DNA of 38,330 nt, taken from the NCBI GenBank assembly GCA_026391945.1, contig JAPLDA010000107.1:1-38330 (forward strand), given 5' to 3'. The DNA comes from Bacteroidota bacterium. GTDB lineage: Bacteria > Bacteroidota > Bacteroidia > AKYH767-A > 2013-40CM-41-45. The position numbers and the translations under genes were made by a program. The notes beneath the pieces are model-generated. The model was not told where the DNA came from and did no database searches. It worked only from the letters and a program-made list of their open reading frames with translations. Shown one piece after another: positions 1 through 9,225 of this stretch. Each line of letters begins with the position of its first letter. The stretch's first letter is position 1.

Positions 1-65
1 AATCATCGATTGAATAGGGACGAATTTACCATTCAATAGCCATTTGCAAACTGAAATCCCGAGTC

Positions 66-1826
66 GTGTTTTCCATTGATAACATAGTTTTAACCAAGGG
101 GCATCAATTGCTTTTTTTACTGTTCGCAGTTGTTGCATTAAACGTGAATACATTATTTCATGAATATGCGTTAGATGATATCGTGGTGATGACAGAAAAC
201 AGGCTGGTTCAAAAAGGGATCAGCGGAATTCCAGACCTGCTCACAACCGATTATGTTTATGGATATTCCACAAAAGCAAACATCCTCTCTTCTGTTCGTT
301 ACAGGCCGGTGTCGTTGATTTTATTTGCACTGGAATACCAGTTTTTCGGAGCGAATCCTTTTGTAAGTCACTTGATCAACTTATTATTATTTGCCCTTCT
401 GATATCGCTATTATACCAATTATTGAAAACGCATTTATTCCGGGATCAACATGCCTACTTGGCCTTTTTTAGCTGCCTTTTATTTGCCATACACCCGGTT
501 CATACGGAAGTAATTGCTAATGTAAAGAGTCGTGACGAACTCCTTACGTTTATTTTATTGATTGTATCGTTGCTGACGTTCATGAAATTTATCAAGCAGA
601 GTTCCCGAGGATCGCTCCTGTTGTCGTTATTATGTTTTATGCTTGCGCTGCTTACAAAGGAAACTGCAGTGACATTTATTGCAGTTGTGCCCCTGACTTT
701 GTATTTTTTTTTAAATCATTCTTTATACCAGTCACTTCGGCATTCGATTCCTTTTATACTTGTCTTCCTGGTATATATGGCCATTCGGTACCTGGTTGTC
801 GGGTTGAACTCCTACCCGGTAAATGATGTAACGAATGCTCCTTACTTATATGCAACGACTGCGGAAGCATTTGCCACCAAAATATTTATTTTATTTAAGT
901 ATGTCTGTTTGTTATTGGTTCCCCTGACTTTAACCACGGATTATGGTTACAATCAAATCCCTTATATCCGGTTGAATTCATTTCATTTTATTCTTTCATT
1001 TATCCTGATTGCCGGCCTGGTATTGTTTGCTGTTTATGCTTTCAAAAGAAAATCCATTTTCTCTTTTTGCATTTTATATTTTTTTGCTACCATTTCAGTC
1101 GGGACCAATTTGATTTTTGATTTTGGTACGACCATGGCTGAACGGATGCTTTTTCAGCCTTCATTGGCATTTTGCATCCTGATGGGTTTGTTATTCATCA
1201 AAATACATTACTCCTCAAAAATATCCTCAGCGATTTCTTTACTCCTGGTTCTGACCCTGTTCTCAATTAAGACGATTGCTCGAAACAATGAATGGAAAAA
1301 CAATGAAACGCTTTTCCTGGCTGATGTGATTTCATCACCGAACAGTGCGAGAATCAATTTGTACGCATGTGAACAGTACATCATGAAAGCAAACCGGGAA
1401 AACGATTTGCTTTTGAAAAAAGCCTTTCTCGAAAGGGCGATTGATCATGGTGAACAATCGTTCAGGATCTATTCAAAATTTGCTTACACCTATTTACGGC
1501 TTGGATTGGCTTATTATTATTATGGGGATTATTTTAAAACCGCTGATCTCTGGCTGCAGGCAAACAGGGCAGAGCCCGGCAATCCTGAAGTGCAAAAGTG
1601 GACAACCTTTTTAAGCGACCTGTTTTACAAGCAAGGCAATGGATTTTCGGAACACGACAAGAAGGAAGATGCCATCCGGTTCTATTTAAAATCAACTGAA
1701 CTCAATCCCGGCAACACGGATGCCTGGTATCATTTGGGCGCCGTTTATCTTGCAGCGAACGATACAGTCAATGGCTTGAAAGCATGGGAGGTTGTTAAAA
1801 AACTGGATCCTGGTCACCCGTTTTAA
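66..1826 (+). CDS. TMTC-like polytopic membrane protein with C-terminal TPRs (first tandem copy)
   Basis: This is a 586-residue inner-membrane protein with about ten hydrophobic segments over residues 14-410 and a soluble tail. The first outer loop carries an acidic pair in YALDD (D37, D38), then YRP (79-81), HPVHTE (143-148), SRDEL (155-159) and a KE pair (198-199). This layout resembles TMTC/DUF1736 proteins, eukaryotic members of which are protein O-mannosyltransferases using a dolichol-phosphate sugar. Residues from about 470 to 580 look like TPR helices. A glycosyltransferase role is inferred from family; the substrate is unknown. The start is a GTG. A weak -7-like GCCATTTG (39-46) lies 19 nt upstream, the usual spacing in this window. 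A close paralogue follows 41 nt downstream. Confidence 0.72.
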   Translation: MFSIDNIVLTKGHQLLFLLFAVVALNVNTLFHEYALDDIVVMTENRLVQKGISGIPDLLTTDYVYGYSTKANILSSVRYRPVSLILFALEYQFFGANPFVSHLINLLLFALLISLLYQLLKTHLFRDQHAYLAFFSCLLFAIHPVHTEVIANVKSRDELLTFILLIVSLLTFMKFIKQSSRGSLLLSLLCFMLALLTKETAVTFIAVVPLTLYFFLNHSLYQSLRHSIPFILVFLVYMAIRYLVVGLNSYPVNDVTNAPYLYATTAEAFATKIFILFKYVCLLLVPLTLTTDYGYNQIPYIRLNSFHFILSFILIAGLVLFAVYAFKRKSIFSFCILYFFATISVGTNLIFDFGTTMAERMLFQPSLAFCILMGLLFIKIHYSSKISSAISLLLVLTLFSIKTIARNNEWKNNETLFLADVISSPNSARINLYACEQYIMKANRENDLLLKKAFLERAIDHGEQSFRIYSKFAYTYLRLGLAYYYYGDYFKTADLWLQANRAEPGNPEVQKWTTFLSDLFYKQGNGFSEHDKKEDAIRFYLKSTELNPGNTDAWYHLGAVYLAANDTVNGLKAWEVVKKLDPGHPF

Positions 1827-1839
1827 AAAGAATAGTTAC

Positions 1840-1847
1840 CATCTTTG
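1840..1847 (+). promoter_or_regulatory. Candidate -7 element of second TMTC-like gene
   Basis: CATCTTTG differs at one base from the Bacteroidota -7 consensus TAnnTTTG and ends 20 nt before the ATG at 1868. No convincing -33 TTTG is seen. Confidence 0.4.
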
Positions 1848-1867
1848 CGTGAAATTATTTTGAGACC

Positions 1868-3667
1868 ATGAATTTCATTTTGACTGTTAAAAAGTACATA
1901 AGCAATACCCGGCACCAGGTGATGATCCTTTTGCTTCTGGCATTGGGTTTAAACATCAACACGCTGTTCAATGAATATGCACTGGATGACCTTGTTGTAT
2001 TAACCGGCAACTCGCTGGTTGAAAAGGGGATTAAAGGGATTCCGGAAATTCTTACGAAGGAATATTTTTATGGCCTTGATAAAAAGGAAAGCGATTTATC
2101 AGGCGGGCGCTACCGGCCGTTCGCATTGGTGCTGTTCGCCGTAGAGTACCAGTTTTTCGGGGCCAATCCGTTTGTCAGCCATCTGATAAATGTTCTTTTA
2201 TTTGTCTTGCTCATTTATTTATTGTACAGGTTGTTGCATGAACACCTGTTGCGTGACCGGCATGGATCGCTGGCTTTTTTCACGTGTCTTTTGTTTGTGG
2301 TTCATCCCATACACACCGAAGTCATTGCCAATGTAAAGAGCCGTGATGAACTCATCACATTGGTTTTGTTATTGACTTCGGCTTTTGCAATCATCAGGTA
2401 TGTTGAAAAACGATCGCCCATCCTGCTTGTTCCGGCGTTGCTCTGTTTTTTTCTTGCCTTGCTTACCCGTGAAAGTGCCGTACCATTCATCGGTATGGTT
2501 CCTTTGATTGCTTATTTTTTTTATCACCAGTCCGTAAAAAAATCGTTGCAGCTATCGCTTCCATTGATTGCTGTCTTTATTGTTTACCTCGGGATACGGG
2601 TTTCAGTTGTCGGATACGGCCATATTGGAAATAAAGACATCCTGAATTATCCTTTTGTGTATGCTTCACCAACCGAAGCCTTTGCCACCAAAGTTTTTTT
2701 AATGATTAAATATTTGTGGCTGCTGGTTTTTCCTCATCCGTTATCTTTTGATTATGGATACAATGAAATACCATACATCAGCATCGGATCGGTGAAGTTT
2801 ATTCTTTCTTTTATGGCGATCGCCGGTTTGCTTGCCTATGCCGTATTTACTTTTCATAAGAGAGCCTTATTTTCCTTCTGCATCCTGTTTTTTGCATTGA
2901 CGATTTTTTTGTTTTCAAATTTTGTGATCGACATCGGGGCGCCATTGGCCGAACGCCTTTTGTTCCTGCCTTCATTGGCTTTCTGCATCGTTATAGCAAC
3001 ATGGTATTTAAAATATGAAACAAAAAACATTGCCGTCACCAATGCCATCATGTTGATCGTCTTAATCCTGTTTTCAGTAAAGACCATACAAAGAAATTTT
3101 GAGTGGAAAAATAATGCAACACTGTTTTTTGCGGATGTAAAAACCTGTCCGAACAGCGTGAGAACAAATCTATATGCCGGTCAGCAGTGTCTTTTAAAGG
3201 CTAAATCGGAAACAGACAAGGCGATCAAGGCTGAATATTATAAAAAAACTATTTTCTATGACGAAAGAATTCTGAGCATCTATCCTCACTACCGGTATAT
3301 ATACGAAGACCTTGGGTTTGCCTATTTTGGTTTAAATAATTTCTGGAAGGCGGCTGATCAATGGTTACAGTCTTACAGGCTGGATCTTTCCAATCAGGGT
3401 GCAAAAAAAAGGGTGGATATGCTCAGTGATGTTTTCTATAATAATGGAAACAACAGTTACCGAACCGGGGCTGTTGATTCCGCTATCGTATTTTATAAGA
3501 AGGCTGTAGAGTTAAACGAAAACAATGTGGATGCCTGGTACAACCTGGGCGGATCCTATTTTTTAATCAACGATACCAAAAACGGAATTGAAGCCTGGCA
3601 GAATGTTCTCAGGCTTGCTCCCAATCATCCTTTGGACAGGGAGCGGTTTCAAAAAAAAACGAAATGA
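1868..3667 (+). CDS. TMTC-like polytopic membrane protein with C-terminal TPRs (second tandem copy)
   Basis: This 599-residue protein is a paralogue of the preceding gene, alignable almost end to end. It shares the early acidic pair (D40, D41), the GANPFVSHLIN block, HPIHTEVIANVKSRDEL and the EWKNN motif just before the soluble tail. About ten membrane segments are followed by TPR-like helices (about 480-590). It ends in a basic tail absent from the first copy. As a TMTC/DUF1736-like protein it may transfer a sugar from a polyprenyl carrier to exported proteins; this is inference. It has its own -7-like CATCTTTG (1840-1847), 20 nt before the ATG, so the copies may be transcribed separately as well as together. 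No acceptor protein or polyprenyl-sugar synthase gene lies beside them. Confidence 0.72.
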   Translation: MNFILTVKKYISNTRHQVMILLLLALGLNINTLFNEYALDDLVVLTGNSLVEKGIKGIPEILTKEYFYGLDKKESDLSGGRYRPFALVLFAVEYQFFGANPFVSHLINVLLFVLLIYLLYRLLHEHLLRDRHGSLAFFTCLLFVVHPIHTEVIANVKSRDELITLVLLLTSAFAIIRYVEKRSPILLVPALLCFFLALLTRESAVPFIGMVPLIAYFFYHQSVKKSLQLSLPLIAVFIVYLGIRVSVVGYGHIGNKDILNYPFVYASPTEAFATKVFLMIKYLWLLVFPHPLSFDYGYNEIPYISIGSVKFILSFMAIAGLLAYAVFTFHKRALFSFCILFFALTIFLFSNFVIDIGAPLAERLLFLPSLAFCIVIATWYLKYETKNIAVTNAIMLIVLILFSVKTIQRNFEWKNNATLFFADVKTCPNSVRTNLYAGQQCLLKAKSETDKAIKAEYYKKTIFYDERILSIYPHYRYIYEDLGFAYFGLNNFWKAADQWLQSYRLDLSNQGAKKRVDMLSDVFYNNGNNSYRTGAVDSAIVFYKKAVELNENNVDAWYNLGGSYFLINDTKNGIEAWQNVLRLAPNHPLDRERFQKKTK

Positions 3668-3766
3668 AAAATCATGTTTAACCCATGCTGGTCATTTCGT
3701 TACCGCGGCAATGAGAAAAGAATTCAGCTACTTCGATTAAAATGAAATCCTGTCTGATTTTAAAAT

Positions 3767-3774
3767 TACCTTTG
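3767..3774 (+). promoter_or_regulatory. Candidate -7 element of LKR-like gene
   Basis: TACCTTTG is an exact match to TAnnTTTG and ends 18 nt upstream of the ATG at 3793. A -33 TTTG at the expected spacing is not evident. Confidence 0.55.
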
Positions 3775-3792
3775 CAGACTTAAAAAAAATTT

Positions 3793-5013
3793 ATGCCGAA
3801 AATTAAAGTTGGGATCATCAGGGAAGGTAAGATTCCTCATGATAAAAGGGTTCCTTTTACTCCTGAACAATGTGTTGTAATCACTAAAGAATTTCCTGAT
3901 GTGAACCTGGTGGTTCAACCAAGTGACTGGAGAAGTTTTAAGAATGAAGAATATGAAAAGGCCGGGATTGTTTTGCAGGAGGACATGTCGGATTGCGATA
4001 TATTAATTGGTATCAAAGAGGTTCCAAAACCGGATCTTGTTCCCGGAAAAAAATATTTATTTTTTTCCCACACCATCAAAAAGCAACCACACAACCGGGA
4101 ATTGCTGAAGATGATCCTGGCAAAGAAAATCACGCTCATCGATTACGAATGCATGGTGGATACTCATAACAACCGCATCATTGGCTTCGGCCGTTATGCG
4201 GGAATTGTAGGGGCTTACAATGGTTTGATGGCGTACGGCTTGAAATACAATTTGTTTAACCTGAAACCCGCTCACCTTTGCCATGATAAGAAGGAACTTT
4301 TTCATCAGCTCGAATCGGCGAATCTGCCTAATATAAAAATTGTTGTAACCGGCGGAGGGCGTGTTGCCAATGGTGCATGCGAAACGATGGGTGCAATGAA
4401 TATCCGGAAGGTGACTCCGTATGAATTCCAGAATTATTCATTCCGTGAAGCCGTGTATGTGCAGTTGCATTCGGAGGATTATTATGAAGCAAAAGATCAT
4501 TCTCCTTTCAGCGCTTACGACTTCCATCATCATCCTGAAAATTACCGTTGCACATTCAGCAAACCGGATTCATTTGCGTCCATCTCAGATATGCTGATCC
4601 ATTGTACTTATTGGGATCCGCGGGCAGACATCCTTTTCACCAAATCGCAAATGCGGGATCCTGATTTTCGGATCAGTGTGATTGCTGATGTTACCTGCGA
4701 CCTGAACGGAAGCGTTCCTTCTACCACAAAAGCGACCACCATCGATGATAAATTTTATGGATACGACCCGATGAATGAAAAGGTGATCGAACCATTTTCA
4801 AAAGCAGGCATCACAGTGATGGCCATTGATAACTTGCCCTGTGAACTGCCGCGTGATGCTTCCGATGGATTCGGGAAGCATTTGTTTGAAAGGGTACTGC
4901 CTTCTTTATTTGGTGATGACAAAGAGGGAATCATCGAACGTGCTTCCATAACTAAAAACGGTGAGCTGACTGCACGGTTCAGTTACCTGGATGATTATGT
5001 GAAGTCAAGCTGA
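3793..5013 (+). CDS. Saccharopine dehydrogenase / lysine-ketoglutarate reductase (LKR) family oxidoreductase
   Basis: This 406-residue NAD(P)-dependent enzyme belongs to the alanine dehydrogenase/Lys1/LKR superfamily. The N-terminal part has GIIREGK and KRVPFTPEQ near residues 7-25. The nucleotide-binding loop is GGGRVA (187-192). The C-terminal DNLPCELPRDASDGFG (346-361) resembles the DNLP-x-QLP-x-EA-x-FG block of lysine-ketoglutarate reductases, which favours LKR over alanine dehydrogenase. Such enzymes interconvert lysine plus 2-oxoglutarate and saccharopine; here that reaction is inferred only. No separate saccharopine-cleaving partner is adjacent. It stands as a single-gene unit with its own promoter and is convergent with rpe. 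It could alternatively act on another amino acid. Confidence 0.8.
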   Translation: MPKIKVGIIREGKIPHDKRVPFTPEQCVVITKEFPDVNLVVQPSDWRSFKNEEYEKAGIVLQEDMSDCDILIGIKEVPKPDLVPGKKYLFFSHTIKKQPHNRELLKMILAKKITLIDYECMVDTHNNRIIGFGRYAGIVGAYNGLMAYGLKYNLFNLKPAHLCHDKKELFHQLESANLPNIKIVVTGGGRVANGACETMGAMNIRKVTPYEFQNYSFREAVYVQLHSEDYYEAKDHSPFSAYDFHHHPENYRCTFSKPDSFASISDMLIHCTYWDPRADILFTKSQMRDPDFRISVIADVTCDLNGSVPSTTKATTIDDKFYGYDPMNEKVIEPFSKAGITVMAIDNLPCELPRDASDGFGKHLFERVLPSLFGDDKEGIIERASITKNGELTARFSYLDDYVKSS

Positions 5014-5071
5014 CGTTTTTCTTTCCTTGATGAGATGAGTTCTTCTGAAAAATTATTTTGAAATGGAGAAC

Positions 5072-5722
5072 TCAGGCAGTTTGTTTTAACTGTTTAATTG
5101 TTTCTGCCGGGTTTGAAGAAGAAAAAACGGTGTTGCCTGCAACCAGCACGTCGGCACCAGTTTTAAGCAGGAGGGAAGCGTTGTTCAGATCAACACCTCC
5201 GTCAATTTCGATTTTTGCTTTCGAATTTTTTTTGAGGATGATGTTTTTCAGTTGTTCGATTTTCTGGTACGTGTGCTGGATAAATTTCTGTCCGCCAAAA
5301 CCCGGATTCACACTCATCATACAAACCAGGTCAATGTCAGCAATAACATCTTCCAGGACATTCACAGAAGTATGCGGATTGATGGCCACTCCAGCCTGCA
5401 TACCGGCAGCATGAACCTGCTGGATGGTCCTGTGGAGATGAGTGGACGCTTCGTAATGGACACTCAGGATGGCTGCTCCGGCATCCTTGAATTGCTGGAT
5501 GTATCGTTCAGGCTGCACAATCATCAGGTGGACATCAAGCGGTTTCTTCGCAGTCTTTTTGATGGCATGGATAACCGGAAATCCAAAGGAAATATTCGGA
5601 ACAAAAACTCCGTCCATCACATCGAGGTGGAACCAGTCAGCCTGGCTCTGATTAACCATTTCAATATCACGTTCAAGATTGGCGAAGTCAGCGGATAGGA
5701 TGGAAGGGGCGATGAGAGGCAT
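5072..5722 (-). CDS. rpe: Ribulose-phosphate 3-epimerase
   Basis: This 216-residue TIM-barrel enzyme interconverts ribulose 5-phosphate and xylulose 5-phosphate in the pentose phosphate pathway. The family signature is complete: APSILSADFANL near the N-terminus, HLDVMDG with metal ligands H32 and D34, DVHLM with H65, the flexible NPGFGGQ loop (139-145), and EIDGGV with the catalytic D174. Its length is normal. The ATG is set by the start of the conserved MPLIAPSILSADF block. An AT-rich, imperfectly repetitive leader lies upstream, with a weak -7-like TACCTTAG at 5759-5766. The gene lies downstream of the sigma gene on the same strand, but a terminator separates them. Confidence 0.97.
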   Translation of the reverse strand: MPLIAPSILSADFANLERDIEMVNQSQADWFHLDVMDGVFVPNISFGFPVIHAIKKTAKKPLDVHLMIVQPERYIQQFKDAGAAILSVHYEASTHLHRTIQQVHAAGMQAGVAINPHTSVNVLEDVIADIDLVCMMSVNPGFGGQKFIQHTYQKIEQLKNIILKKNSKAKIEIDGGVDLNNASLLLKTGADVLVAGNTVFSSSNPAETIKQLKQTA

Positions 5723-5828
5723 TGGATTTTAGATTTAGGAATTTTGGGAAATTTTCTTCTAAGGTAAAAGCAAAAAAGGAGATGGGGAAATTAATTGGCT
5801 AATTACAGGATTCGTAATTCGATGCAAA

Positions 5829-5859
5829 ATAAAAAAGTCCCCCGGTTTCCGGTGGACTT
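5829..5859 (-). terminator. Intrinsic terminator of the primary sigma gene
   Basis: The stem pairs 5835-5845 with 5849-5859 (11 positions, one internal mismatch, 3-nt loop). On the minus strand it is followed by a run of six T and further T-rich sequence. It lies 26 nt past the sigma gene stop and separates that gene from rpe. Confidence 0.85.
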
Positions 5860-5884
5860 CCTATTGCTTTAAGGTTTGAGTTGA

Positions 5885-6751
5885 TTAACCAAGGTAAGTT
5901 TTTAAGATTTTGCTTCTTGACGTATGTTTCAATCGCCGTATAGCTTTTTCTTTGATCTGGCGAACACGTTCACGAGTGAGATCAAAACGGTCACCGATTT
6001 CTTCAAGCGTCATAGGCTGTTCGCCGACTTCCAGTCCGAAGTATAAGCGGATCACATCTGCTTCGCGGGTGGTAAGTGTAGAGAGTGCGCGTTCAATTTC
6101 TCTTCGTAACGATTCGCTGATCAGCATGTGATCAGGATTCAACTGATCCTCGTCTTCCAGTACATCAAGCAAACTGCTTTCTTCTCCTGAGACCAGCGGT
6201 GCGTCCATGGAAACATGACGCCCGGAGGTGCGCATCGTGTCTTTGATATCATCGGATGTGAGTTCAAGCACCGTTGCGATTTCATCGGCAGAAGGTTCCC
6301 GTTCGAATTCCTGTTCGAGTTTGGAAAATGCTTTGTTGATTTTATTGATCGATCCGATTTTATTCAGTGGCAAACGCACGATACGGCTTTGTTCGGCAAG
6401 AGCCTGGAGGATTGACTGGCGAATCCACCACACTGCATAGGAAATGAATTTGAATCCGCGGGTTTCATCGAAACGCTGTGCTGCTTTGATCAATCCCAGG
6501 TTTCCTTCATTGATGAGATCGCCAAGGGTAAGTCCCTGGTTCTGGTATTGCTTTGCAACGGATACGACGAAACGAAGATTGGCTTTGGTTAATTTCTCAA
6601 GTGCTTTCTGATCGCCACGTTTAATGGCCTGTGCAAGTTTCACTTCCTCTTCGGCCGTGATCAGTTCAACCCTTCCGATTTCCTGTAAATATTTGTCGAG
6701 AGAGGCCGTTTCCCGGTTCGTAACCTGTTTGGTAATTTTTAGCTGACGCAT
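5885..6751 (-). CDS. rpoD: Primary (housekeeping) sigma factor, short Bacteroidota type
   Basis: This 288-residue sigma-70 protein directs RNA polymerase to housekeeping promoters. Region 1.2 begins near [13 protein letters not shown] (19-31). Region 2 contains [16 protein letters not shown] and the -10-melting [16 protein letters not shown]. Region 3 covers about 125-205 and region 4 ends with the helix-turn-helix [19 protein letters not shown]. Region 1.1 and the non-conserved insert of E. coli RpoD are absent, which is the normal state for Bacteroidota. This form recognises -33 TTTG/-7 TAnnTTTG promoters, and such sequences are frequent here. The 222-nt upstream gap to pnp carries two hairpins, and the promoter there is not obvious (TTATTTCG at 6835-6842 is a weak candidate). 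Confidence 0.95.
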   Translation of the reverse strand: MRQLKITKQVTNRETASLDKYLQEIGRVELITAEEEVKLAQAIKRGDQKALEKLTKANLRFVVSVAKQYQNQGLTLGDLINEGNLGLIKAAQRFDETRGFKFISYAVWWIRQSILQALAEQSRIVRLPLNKIGSINKINKAFSKLEQEFEREPSADEIATVLELTSDDIKDTMRTSGRHVSMDAPLVSGEESSLLDVLEDEDQLNPDHMLISESLRREIERALSTLTTREADVIRLYFGLEVGEQPMTLEEIGDRFDLTRERVRQIKEKAIRRLKHTSRSKILKTYLG

Positions 6752-6850
6752 TCGTAAATGTTAAGTAATAAATTTAAGTAAGAATAACTGAATATCTGAA
6801 ACGGCAGCATGTTGATTTAGTTTCAAAGCCTCCCCGAAATAACAAAAAAT

Positions 6851-6883
6851 CCTTACAAATTTTATGAACACCTGTTTGTAAGG
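6851..6883 (-). terminator. Second hairpin in the pnp-sigma intergenic region
   Basis: A perfect 9-bp inverted repeat (CCTTACAAA, 6851-6859, with TTTGTAAGG, 6875-6883; 15-nt loop) is followed on the minus strand by GATTTTTTG. It may be a backup terminator for pnp or a structure in the sigma gene leader. The stem is AT-rich, so strength is uncertain. Confidence 0.5.
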
Positions 6884-6911
6884 TGCAGCCTGCTTTTCCG
6901 CTGATGTTTTC

Positions 6912-6946
6912 AAAAAAAAATGCAACCCTTTTCAATAAGGATTGCA
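6912..6946 (-). terminator. Intrinsic terminator of pnp
   Basis: The stem pairs 6921-6930 with 6937-6946 (one mismatch, 6-nt loop). It is followed on the minus strand by nine T residues (6912-6920). It lies 28 nt past the pnp stop. Confidence 0.85.
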
Positions 6947-6973
6947 TTCTGTAAGAACAGGGTTCAAAGTGTA

Positions 6974-9121
6974 TTAAGACTGCACTTTATCCTGTGGTTT
7001 TTTTTCAGGACGAGGAAGAAGAACCTTCCGGGAAAGTTTCATTTTGCCAGTCTTTTTATCAATATCAATCAGCTTCACCTGGATTTTTTCTCCTTCTTTG
7101 AAAACACCTTCCATCGAAGCAAGCCTGTCCCAGCTGATTTCAGAGATATGCAGCAGCCCGTCTTTGCCAGGGATGATTTCCACAAAAGCTCCGAAGTCCA
7201 TGATGTTTTTCACTTTCCCTTCGTACACTTCACCGATTTCAGGAACAGCAGTGATGGCTCGTATCCGGGCCATGGCTGCATCAATGGAAGCTTTGTCGCT
7301 GGATGAAATTTCAATGACACCCTGGTTATCGATTTCCTCGATGGAGATGGTGGTATTGGTTTCACGCTGCATTTCCTGGATCACTTTTCCACCCGGACCG
7401 ATCACGGCTCCGATGAATTCTTTTGCAATGATCATCTTCTCGATGCGAGGAGCATGTGGTTTGTAGTCAGCGCGAGGCTCAGCTAACGTCTTCAGCATTT
7501 CACCGAGGATATGCATTCGTCCTGCTTTCGCCTGGTTCAGTGCCTGGAGCATGATGTCATTCGGCAAGCCCTGGATTTTCAAATCCATCTGGCAGGCACA
7601 AATTCCTTTTTCAGTTCCTGTTACTTTGAAATCCATATCACCGAGATGATCTTCATCGCCGAGGATATCAGATAATACCGCAAACTTTCCTTTGCCGTCG
7701 GTGATGAGTCCCATGGCAATTCCGGAAACCGGTCTGCGTAATTTCACCCCGGCATCCATCAGTGCAAGTGTTCCCGCACATACAGTAGCCATCGAAGATG
7801 ACCCGTTTGATTCGAGGATATCAGAAACCACACGGATGGTATAAGGGCACTCTGATTCCGAAGGTAACATCACTTTCAGAGAACGCATGGCAAGGTTACC
7901 ATGACCGACTTCACGTCTTCCCGGGCCCCTGTTCGGTTTGACTTCACCGGTTGAAAAAGCCGGGAAGTTGTAATGAAGAAGGAATTTATTTGATCCTTCC
8001 GTCATCGCCAGATCGATGGTTTGCTCATCGAGTTTGCTGCCGAGCGTTACAGTTGTCAACGACTGTGTTTCGCCACGGGTAAAAATAGCGGATCCATGAG
8101 TGGAAGGGAGGTAATCTACTTCACACCAGATCGGGCGGATGTCGGTTGTTTTTCTACCGTCTAACCGTTTTCCTTCATCGAGGATGCAGGCACGCATGGC
8201 ATCACTTTCCACGTCGAAGAAGTAACGCTTGATCATGGATTTTTTTTCATCGCGTTCTTCTTCCGGAAGAGTTTCCATAAAATCCTTCAGGATATTTTCA
8301 AAAGCTTCGCTTCTTTCACTCTTGTTATTACCTGAACTGGCAATTTTATAAACTTTATCATAGGTCGCTTTGCGGATGTTCTCCCGAAGCGATTCATCAT
8401 TGGTTTCATGAGAGTAGGTGCGCTTTTCTTTGTTGCCGCATAATTCCCGAAGTTCCAACTGTGCTTTGCACTGTATTTTGATGGCCTCGTGAGCAAACTG
8501 AATGGCCTCCAGCATTTCCTGTTCGGAAACCTCTTTCATTTCACCTTCCACCATCACGATGTTTTCCATGGAGGCGGCAACCATCAGGTCCATATCAGCC
8601 CGTTCAAGGTCGCTGGTAAAAGGATTGATACAGAATTTACCATCGATCCTCGCAACACGCACTTCCGAAATTGGTCCGTTAAAAGGGATATCAGAAATGG
8701 TAATTGCAGTGGACGCAGCGAGGCAAGCCAAAGCATCAGGCATAATATTTTTATCACCTGAAATCATAGTAACCATGACTTGAATTTCAGCATGATAATC
8801 ATCTGGAAATAATGGTCTTAATGCACGATCGATTAAGCGGCTGATTAAAATTTCGTATTCTGATAATCTTGCTTCGCGTTTAAAGAAGCCTCCAGGGAAG
8901 CGACCCATCGATGCAAATTTTTCCTGGTAATCTACTGACAGTGGTAAAAAGTCGGCTCCTTCTTTAGGTTCTTTGGAAGAGACAACTGTTGCAAGTAACA
9001 TAGCATCGCCCATTCTTACAACTACGGATCCGTCGGCTTGTTTAGCTAATCTTCCGGTTTCGATGGTCACTGTTCTTCCGTCACCAATATCGAATGATTT
9101 GATAATTCCTTTGTTTGACAT
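6974..9121 (-). CDS. pnp: Polyribonucleotide nucleotidyltransferase (PNPase)
   Basis: This 715-residue phosphorolytic 3'-5' exoribonuclease degrades mRNA and can add tails. Two RNase PH-like domains are visible: the first holds [16 protein letters not shown], the second [11 protein letters not shown] and the catalytic GDMDFKVTG segment near residues 480-490. A KH domain follows with IGPGGKVIQ, then an S1 domain starting at [16 protein letters not shown]. The tail is short and charged. Length is normal. The ATG is fixed by [16 protein letters not shown]; just upstream are two tandem copies of a 13-nt AT-rich repeat. The rpsO-terminator-pnp order is the widely conserved arrangement, and pnp must rely on read-through or its own promoter, which I could not pinpoint. 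Confidence 0.97.
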   Translation of the reverse strand: MSNKGIIKSFDIGDGRTVTIETGRLAKQADGSVVVRMGDAMLLATVVSSKEPKEGADFLPLSVDYQEKFASMGRFPGGFFKREARLSEYEILISRLIDRALRPLFPDDYHAEIQVMVTMISGDKNIMPDALACLAASTAITISDIPFNGPISEVRVARIDGKFCINPFTSDLERADMDLMVAASMENIVMVEGEMKEVSEQEMLEAIQFAHEAIKIQCKAQLELRELCGNKEKRTYSHETNDESLRENIRKATYDKVYKIASSGNNKSERSEAFENILKDFMETLPEEERDEKKSMIKRYFFDVESDAMRACILDEGKRLDGRKTTDIRPIWCEVDYLPSTHGSAIFTRGETQSLTTVTLGSKLDEQTIDLAMTEGSNKFLLHYNFPAFSTGEVKPNRGPGRREVGHGNLAMRSLKVMLPSESECPYTIRVVSDILESNGSSSMATVCAGTLALMDAGVKLRRPVSGIAMGLITDGKGKFAVLSDILGDEDHLGDMDFKVTGTEKGICACQMDLKIQGLPNDIMLQALNQAKAGRMHILGEMLKTLAEPRADYKPHAPRIEKMIIAKEFIGAVIGPGGKVIQEMQRETNTTISIEEIDNQGVIEISSSDKASIDAAMARIRAITAVPEIGEVYEGKVKNIMDFGAFVEIIPGKDGLLHISEISWDRLASMEGVFKEGEKIQVKLIDIDKKTGKMKLSRKVLLPRPEKKPQDKVQS

Positions 9122-9145
9122 TGAATTGATTTATTGAATTGATTT
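9120..9145. repeat. Two tandem 13-nt repeats at the pnp start
   Basis: ATTGAATTGATTT occurs twice in direct tandem, touching the pnp start codon. Similar AT-rich micro-repeats precede phoU, accD and the FAH gene. Confidence 0.8.
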
Positions 9146-9172
9146 GAATAAAAATTGTTGCAACATAGAAAG

Positions 9173-9201
9173 AAAAAAGGCATCCGCCTCAGACGGATGC
9201 C
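9173..9201 (-). terminator. Intrinsic terminator after rpsO
   Basis: A perfect 8-bp stem (GGCATCCG, 9179-9186, with CGGATGCC, 9194-9201; 7-nt loop) is followed on the minus strand by TTTTTTCTTT. It sits between rpsO and pnp. Confidence 0.88.
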
Positions 9202-9225
9202 ATTGTATGATGAAACAATTGTTGA

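Noticed and set aside
5038-5076. GAGTTCT/AGAACTC inverted repeat between the convergent LKR-like gene and rpe
   Set aside because: The loop is over 20 nt and no T-tract follows on either strand, so it is weak evidence for a bidirectional terminator.
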